NCBI GenBank assembly: GCA_028695395.1
Contig: JAQVJB010000074.1
Span: forward strand, 1-9,505
Source: Actinomycetota bacterium
GTDB taxonomy: Bacteria; Actinomycetota; Humimicrobiia; Humimicrobiales; Humimicrobiaceae
DNA length: 9,505 nucleotides
Direction: 5' to 3'
The first letter of the stretch is position 1. Each line of letters opens with the position of its first letter. Position numbers and translations under genes: made by a program. Below the pieces are notes generated by a model. It had not been told where the DNA came from and made no database searches. It worked only from the letters and a program-made list of their open reading frames with translations. Of this stretch, positions 6,787 through 9,505 are shown piece by piece.

Positions 6787-7188
6787 ATGATTTTTATAGA
6801 TACAAACATTTTTATAAGATTCTTTGTCAGTGATGGTTCGGAAGAATATGAAAAAGTTGAAAGATTTTTTAATAAAGTAGTAGCTGGCAATACAAAATAT
6901 ATGACAAATATGATGGTGATAGCCGAAATCGTATGGGTTCTTGGTAAATATTACAAGATGGAAAAAAATCATGTCTGTGAAAATATCAGGCTGATACTAG
7001 ACACTCCTAATATCACAATAAAAGAAAAACAAATACTATACGATACAATAGAGATATATGATAAGAAGAATATTGATTTTATTGATGCATATAATTATGC
7101 CTTTGCGCTTAAAAACAGCTCTTCCGGAATAATTTCTTATGGCAGGCATTTTGACAAATTGGATATGATAAAAAGAACAGAGCCCTGA
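6787..7188 (+). CDS. PIN-domain ribonuclease toxin (VapC-like)
   Basis: This 133-residue protein is a single PIN domain, the size of typical VapC toxins, which cleave tRNA, rRNA or mRNA using Mg/Mn bound by an acidic cluster. Visible acidic positions are D5 in MIFIDTNIFIRFF, E47 in VIAEIVWVL and D100 in IDFIDAYNYAFA (D97 nearby). In related proteins the C-terminal motif carries a fourth Asp, as in T/S-Y/F-D-x-x-F. Here it reads ISYGRHFDKL, with Gly119 (GGC at 7141-7143) in that place. A single base change from an Asp codon would produce it. The toxin may be weakened, or a neighbouring residue such as D123 may compensate. The start ATG has GAGGA at 6774-6778 with 8-nt spacing, inside the antitoxin end. 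The stop TGA forms part of the terminator stem. Confidence 0.92.
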   Translation: MIFIDTNIFIRFFVSDGSEEYEKVERFFNKVVAGNTKYMTNMMVIAEIVWVLGKYYKMEKNHVCENIRLILDTPNITIKEKQILYDTIEIYDKKNIDFIDAYNYAFALKNSSSGIISYGRHFDKLDMIKRTEP

Positions 7189-7222
7189 GTTATATTGTCA
7201 AAGCTCTATTCTTTTTTTGTTT
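7179..7222. terminator. Probable bidirectional intrinsic terminator between the toxin and the amidase gene
   Basis: AGAGC (7179-7183) pairs with GCTCT (7203-7207), and TGA (7186-7188) pairs with TCA (7198-7200). A 2x2 internal loop separates the two helices and the apical loop is 9 nt. On the plus strand a T-rich run follows (7208-7222); on the minus strand TTCTTTTTA follows the stem. It can serve both converging transcripts, the toxin operon and the amidase gene. The stem is short, so efficiency may be modest. Confidence 0.55.
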
Positions 7223-7316
7223 TATTTAATTATGTCTGATTGAAATATTTTCTTTATGCCCTGTTATCCTTTATTCAAGACATCTGTTTATTTTTTCTAT
7301 TTACAATCCTGAAATC

Positions 7317-7775
7317 CTACTGCCATATCTGGCTTGCAAAAGCAATTATCTTGTTTGCATAATCTGCAGCTGGAGCCCATCTTCCGTTTAAGCAATTAAT
7401 AGAACTGTCACCATTAAACCTGTGCGCTCCGATATGCCTTGGGTCATAAGTGCTGCTGCAGTAGCCGTTAACATGATTTGGATATACGTACCAAGCAAGA
7501 TGCGCATAGTGAGCAACTATCCCAAGCTCCTCAGACGCAAATGTGACTACTGCACCAGGACCTGTAACGCCGACACCTGCAAAATTATTCCAGTCTGCCT
7601 TTGCTACACCGGTAAATTCAAGAAATCCTGTTTCGTGGCACATTTGCGCCCAAGCAATATCGGCACGGATATTGAAAGCTTGCCCCCACCTGATATATAG
7701 ATCAGCCAGCCTCCTGGCTCGGTCAATTTGTCCTGAACCCCTGTTAATAAAAGGCCTGAGCAGCTGGTCAACACT
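7317..7775 (-). other. Glucosaminidase-like domain of the amidase protein
   Basis: The last 150 residues begin QLLRPFINRGSG and contain ADIAWAQMCHETGFLEF followed by WNNFAGVG. This arrangement of a Glu after a helix and an NNF.G loop about 15-20 residues later is that of GH73-type or related lysozyme-fold glucosaminidases. The HET in place of the common ESG or ETG context is a variant. The end DYANKIIAFASQIW is a typical closing helix. Confidence 0.75.
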
Positions 7776-9505
7776 TACAGGCACATATCCCACTATATTT
7801 GTTCCTCCTGAAATCGCAGCTCCTCCTGTAGCTGTTGCGCCTGTGGCGCTTGACCCGCCTATCGTTATATTAACAGTTGTGTATTTCCAACCCAGTTCCG
7901 GGTTATTAGCATAAATATATAAAGTATGATTACCGTTAGCCAGCCTTGAACCGCTAACAGAAAGTTTAAATCCAGAATTTGTCAGATTACCATTACCAAA
8001 TGCAGTTGAAACATCCTTCCTGGCAAGTCCGTAAGTTGCCACTCCAAGCATATTCTGTGCTCCGTTTGCAGGACCGTCATAAATATGAACCATATTGATT
8101 CCTGTCCCGGACGCAGAATTCTTATCTGCAGCCCATCCGGATATTTCAAAATTTCCAGAAACCCCTGAACCGCTTTTTGGAGTATCGACATTTATCATTA
8201 TAACTTTTGAGCCTGAAGTTGTGACACTCTGAGATGTTGTATTTGCTGAGGTATTACTGCTGTTTGAAGATGAGTTTGTATTAACCTGTGAAATCCCGGC
8301 AGTCTGTACTGAACCTCCGCCAGAACCGACAGCTATATTTACCGTTGCATATTTCCATCCGATATCCTGATTGTATGCATATACATATAGAGTATGATTT
8401 CCATTTGATAATTTATTTAAACTGATATTTGCGGAGAAGCCTGAATTTTTAAAATTGGATTTACCGTAATACGTTGCTACGTCTGGTCTTGATATCCCAT
8501 AAGTTGCAGCTGTAAGAAAATTGCCTTCACCATTGGCCGGACCATCATAAATATGAATAGCGGTAATGCCTGAAGATGTAGTTGAAGCAGTTTCAACTGC
8601 CCAACCTGACAAAGTAAAGCTGCCATTAATGGTTGTCCCGGACTTTGGAGTATCTATGTTAATCACTGTTTTCCTTGGTCCTGAAATTGAAACACTCCCA
8701 CTATTAGTTGCAGCCGTATTCGTTTGCGTTGTTGTCTGCTGCGTTGTAGTTGTCTGCGTCGAAGTATTTGAAACAGGGCTTCCGTCATTAACTACATTTA
8801 TTCTGACTGTTGAATATTTCCAGCCTACTGCTTCATTATGTGCATATATATGAAGAACATGTGTTCCTTTTGATAACTTATTAGTATCAATCTGTAAATT
8901 AAATCCACAAGGTGCCAGGTTTGCCTTACCGAACTTATTTGCGACATCCTGTCTGTTGATTCCATAATTCGCTATACCTACCAGATTTCCTGGTCCGTTT
9001 GCAGGTCCGTCATAAACATGTATAGCTGTAACTCCGGAAGTAACAGTTGCGCTTTTATCAATAGCCCAACCCTGTAAGCTGATTACCCCGCCTACTGCTT
9101 CATCATTCTTAGGAGTATCAATGTTTATTAATACATCCCCAGTCAGTGTCTCTGTTCCTGTGGCAACAGGTGTTCCTGTACTTCCTGTAATCCCGGAACT
9201 ATTTACATATGCATGAACACCATTGACAATCCCTTGTGCTATTCTGTTCTGGAAATCAGCATTATTAAGTAATGCTGCTTCTTCAGGATTTGACAGAAAA
9301 CCACATTCAACAAGAGCAGATGTCATTGTAGTATATTTTACAATCTTAAAATCCGAAGACCTTACTATTCTGCTGGGCCTCCCCGTTGCTGAAACAACTG
9401 CATTATGTATGGATGTGGCAAACTGGCTCGAACCTGCACCTCCGTTTGTGCTCCAGTAAGTTTCCACTCCCTGTGCAGCTGTATTTATTGAAGAATTACA
9501 ATGAA
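7317..9505 (-). CDS. N-acetylmuramoyl-L-alanine amidase with three beta modules and C-terminal glucosaminidase domain, partial at N-terminus
   Basis: The reading frame is open to the right edge, so the protein start lies outside; 728 complete codons plus the stop are visible. Residues are numbered here from the GTG at 9467. Upstream of it the frame continues HCNSSINTAAQG, the Amidase_3 segment whose His (codon 9503-9501) is a zinc ligand. The domain ends near residue 89 with the catalytic Glu54 in ALVECGFLSN. Three homologous beta-rich modules follow (112-225, 267-380, 422-536), joined by Thr/Gln/Ser-rich linkers. The C-terminus (about 565-716) is glucosaminidase-like, with AWAQMCHETGFLEF (Glu612 as likely acid) and NNFAGVG (628-633). 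Cysteines 610, 670 and 692 could form a disulphide. The enzyme is probably exported and cleaves peptidoglycan at two bond types, for cell separation or wall turnover. The gene is convergent with the toxin operon. GTG 9467 is not the real start. Confidence 0.92.
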   Translation of the reverse strand, partial: HCNSSINTAAQGVETYWSTNGGAGSSQFATSIHNAVVSATGRPSRIVRSSDFKIVKYTTMTSALVECGFLSNPEEAALLNNADFQNRIAQGIVNGVHAYVNSSGITGSTGTPVATGTETLTGDVLINIDTPKNDEAVGGVISLQGWAIDKSATVTSGVTAIHVYDGPANGPGNLVGIANYGINRQDVANKFGKANLAPCGFNLQIDTNKLSKGTHVLHIYAHNEAVGWKYSTVRINVVNDGSPVSNTSTQTTTTQQTTTQTNTAATNSGSVSISGPRKTVINIDTPKSGTTINGSFTLSGWAVETASTTSSGITAIHIYDGPANGEGNFLTAATYGISRPDVATYYGKSNFKNSGFSANISLNKLSNGNHTLYVYAYNQDIGWKYATVNIAVGSGGGSVQTAGISQVNTNSSSNSSNTSANTTSQSVTTSGSKVIMINVDTPKSGSGVSGNFEISGWAADKNSASGTGINMVHIYDGPANGAQNMLGVATYGLARKDVSTAFGNGNLTNSGFKLSVSGSRLANGNHTLYIYANNPELGWKYTTVNITIGGSSATGATATGGAAISGGTNIVGYVPVSVDQLLRPFINRGSGQIDRARRLADLYIRWGQAFNIRADIAWAQMCHETGFLEFTGVAKADWNNFAGVGVTGPGAVVTFASEELGIVAHYAHLAWYVYPNHVNGYCSSTYDPRHIGAHRFNGDSSINCLNGRWAPAADYANKIIAFASQIWQ
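7860..8204 (-). repeat. Beta module 3 of the amidase protein
   Basis: Residues 422-536 start VIMINVDTPKSG and carry the shared landmarks ISGWAADK, VHIYDGPANG, ATYGLARKDVSTAFG, NSGF and GWKYTTVNITI. It is one of three copies, with a repeat period of about 155 residues including linkers. The copies have diverged at DNA level, so this is an old duplication. Confidence 0.85.
8328..8669 (-). repeat. Beta module 2 of the amidase protein
   Basis: Residues 267-380 start TVINIDTPKSG and share LSGWAVE, IHIYDGPANG, ATYGISRPDVATYYG, NSGF and GWKYATVNIAV with modules 1 and 3. A Ser/Asn/Thr-rich linker (381-420) follows. These modules probably act as spacers or wall-binding Ig-like domains. Confidence 0.85.
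8793..9134 (-). repeat. Beta module 1 of the amidase protein
   Basis: Residues 112-225 start VLINIDTPKND and share LQGWAIDK, IHVYDGPANG, ANYGINRQDVANKFG, CGF and GWKYSTVRINV with the other copies. Module 1 has Cys187 where the others have Ser before the Gly-Phe. It is followed by a Thr/Gln-rich linker (about 228-264), seen as low-complexity DNA around 8675-8786. Confidence 0.85.
9201..9505 (-). other. C-terminal part of the Amidase_3 catalytic domain
   Basis: The visible part starts with the zinc-ligand His in HCNSSINTAAQG, followed by VETYW, SSQFATSIHNAVV, TTMTSALVECGFLSNPEEAALL and FQNRIAQGIVNGVHAYV. All of these are characteristic Amidase_3 blocks. The remaining zinc ligands (the first His and a Glu) lie beyond the window. 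Confidence 0.9.

Noticed and set aside
6549..6972. Minus-strand open frames opposite the antitoxin and toxin genes.
   Set aside because: They are Phe/Ile/Tyr-rich antisense shadows with no recognisable domain, whereas the plus-strand frames have clear family motifs and ribosome binding sites.
7422..8853. Plus-strand open frames opposite the amidase gene.
   Set aside because: They are antisense to strongly conserved hydrolase and repeat modules; their apparent low complexity (Val/Ser runs) mirrors the Thr/Gln linkers.
7860..9134. The repeated stretches as a CRISPR array or a transposon remnant.
   Set aside because: The copies are about 340 bp, diverged and in-frame coding, with period about 465 bp, so they are protein domain duplications.
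9465..9467. GTG as start codon of the amidase protein.
   Set aside because: The frame stays open to the window edge and the upstream codons encode a conserved Amidase_3 block with the zinc-ligand His, so the real start is outside the window.

Overview
The window is AT-rich bacterial DNA with dense, short-spaced genes. It holds two minus-strand blocks separated by a small plus-strand toxin-antitoxin operon. I see no rRNA, tRNA, CRISPR array, insertion sequence or integrase. The organism cannot be named from this sequence. The AT bias, frequent ATA and AGA/AGG codons, an ABC-type polysaccharide exporter and a large secreted amidase/glucosaminidase suggest an anaerobic Firmicutes-like, Atribacterota-like or deep-branching actinobacterial lineage, but that is a guess.

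Positions 1-6291 (minus strand, transcribed right to left) form a surface-polysaccharide operon. Its order is ABC-2 permease (Wzm type), ATPase with a C-terminal Wzt-type cargo-binding domain, a family 2 glycosyltransferase with a beta-rich tail, a GT4 glycosyltransferase, and a second GT4 that overlaps the first by 4 bp and runs off the left edge. The three transferases would build a glycan on the cytoplasmic face of the membrane, and the Wzm/Wzt pair would export it. The permease has no ATG, GTG or TTG start where the family requires one. Instead a strong Shine-Dalgarno sequence sits in front of ATT codons.

Positions 6310-6545 are a divergent intergenic region. It holds candidate promoters for the polysaccharide operon (minus strand) and a good sigma-70-like promoter for the toxin-antitoxin operon (plus strand). 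The latter is embedded in four 7-bp GTAWTAC-like boxes spaced exactly 17 bp apart, a likely autoregulatory operator.

Positions 6546-7188 (plus strand) encode an AbrB/MazE-fold antitoxin and a PIN-domain (VapC-like) toxin, 1 bp apart. The toxin has Gly where the family's fourth acidic residue normally lies. A hairpin with T-runs on both sides overlaps the toxin stop codon and probably terminates transcription from both directions.

Positions 7317-9505 (minus strand) encode the C-terminal part of a large cell-wall hydrolase whose start lies beyond the right edge. It comprises the end of a zinc amidase (Amidase_3) domain, three copies of a roughly 115-residue beta-rich module joined by Ser/Thr/Gln-rich linkers, and a C-terminal glucosaminidase-like domain. 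Such a protein could cut both the peptide-sugar and the sugar-sugar bonds of peptidoglycan.
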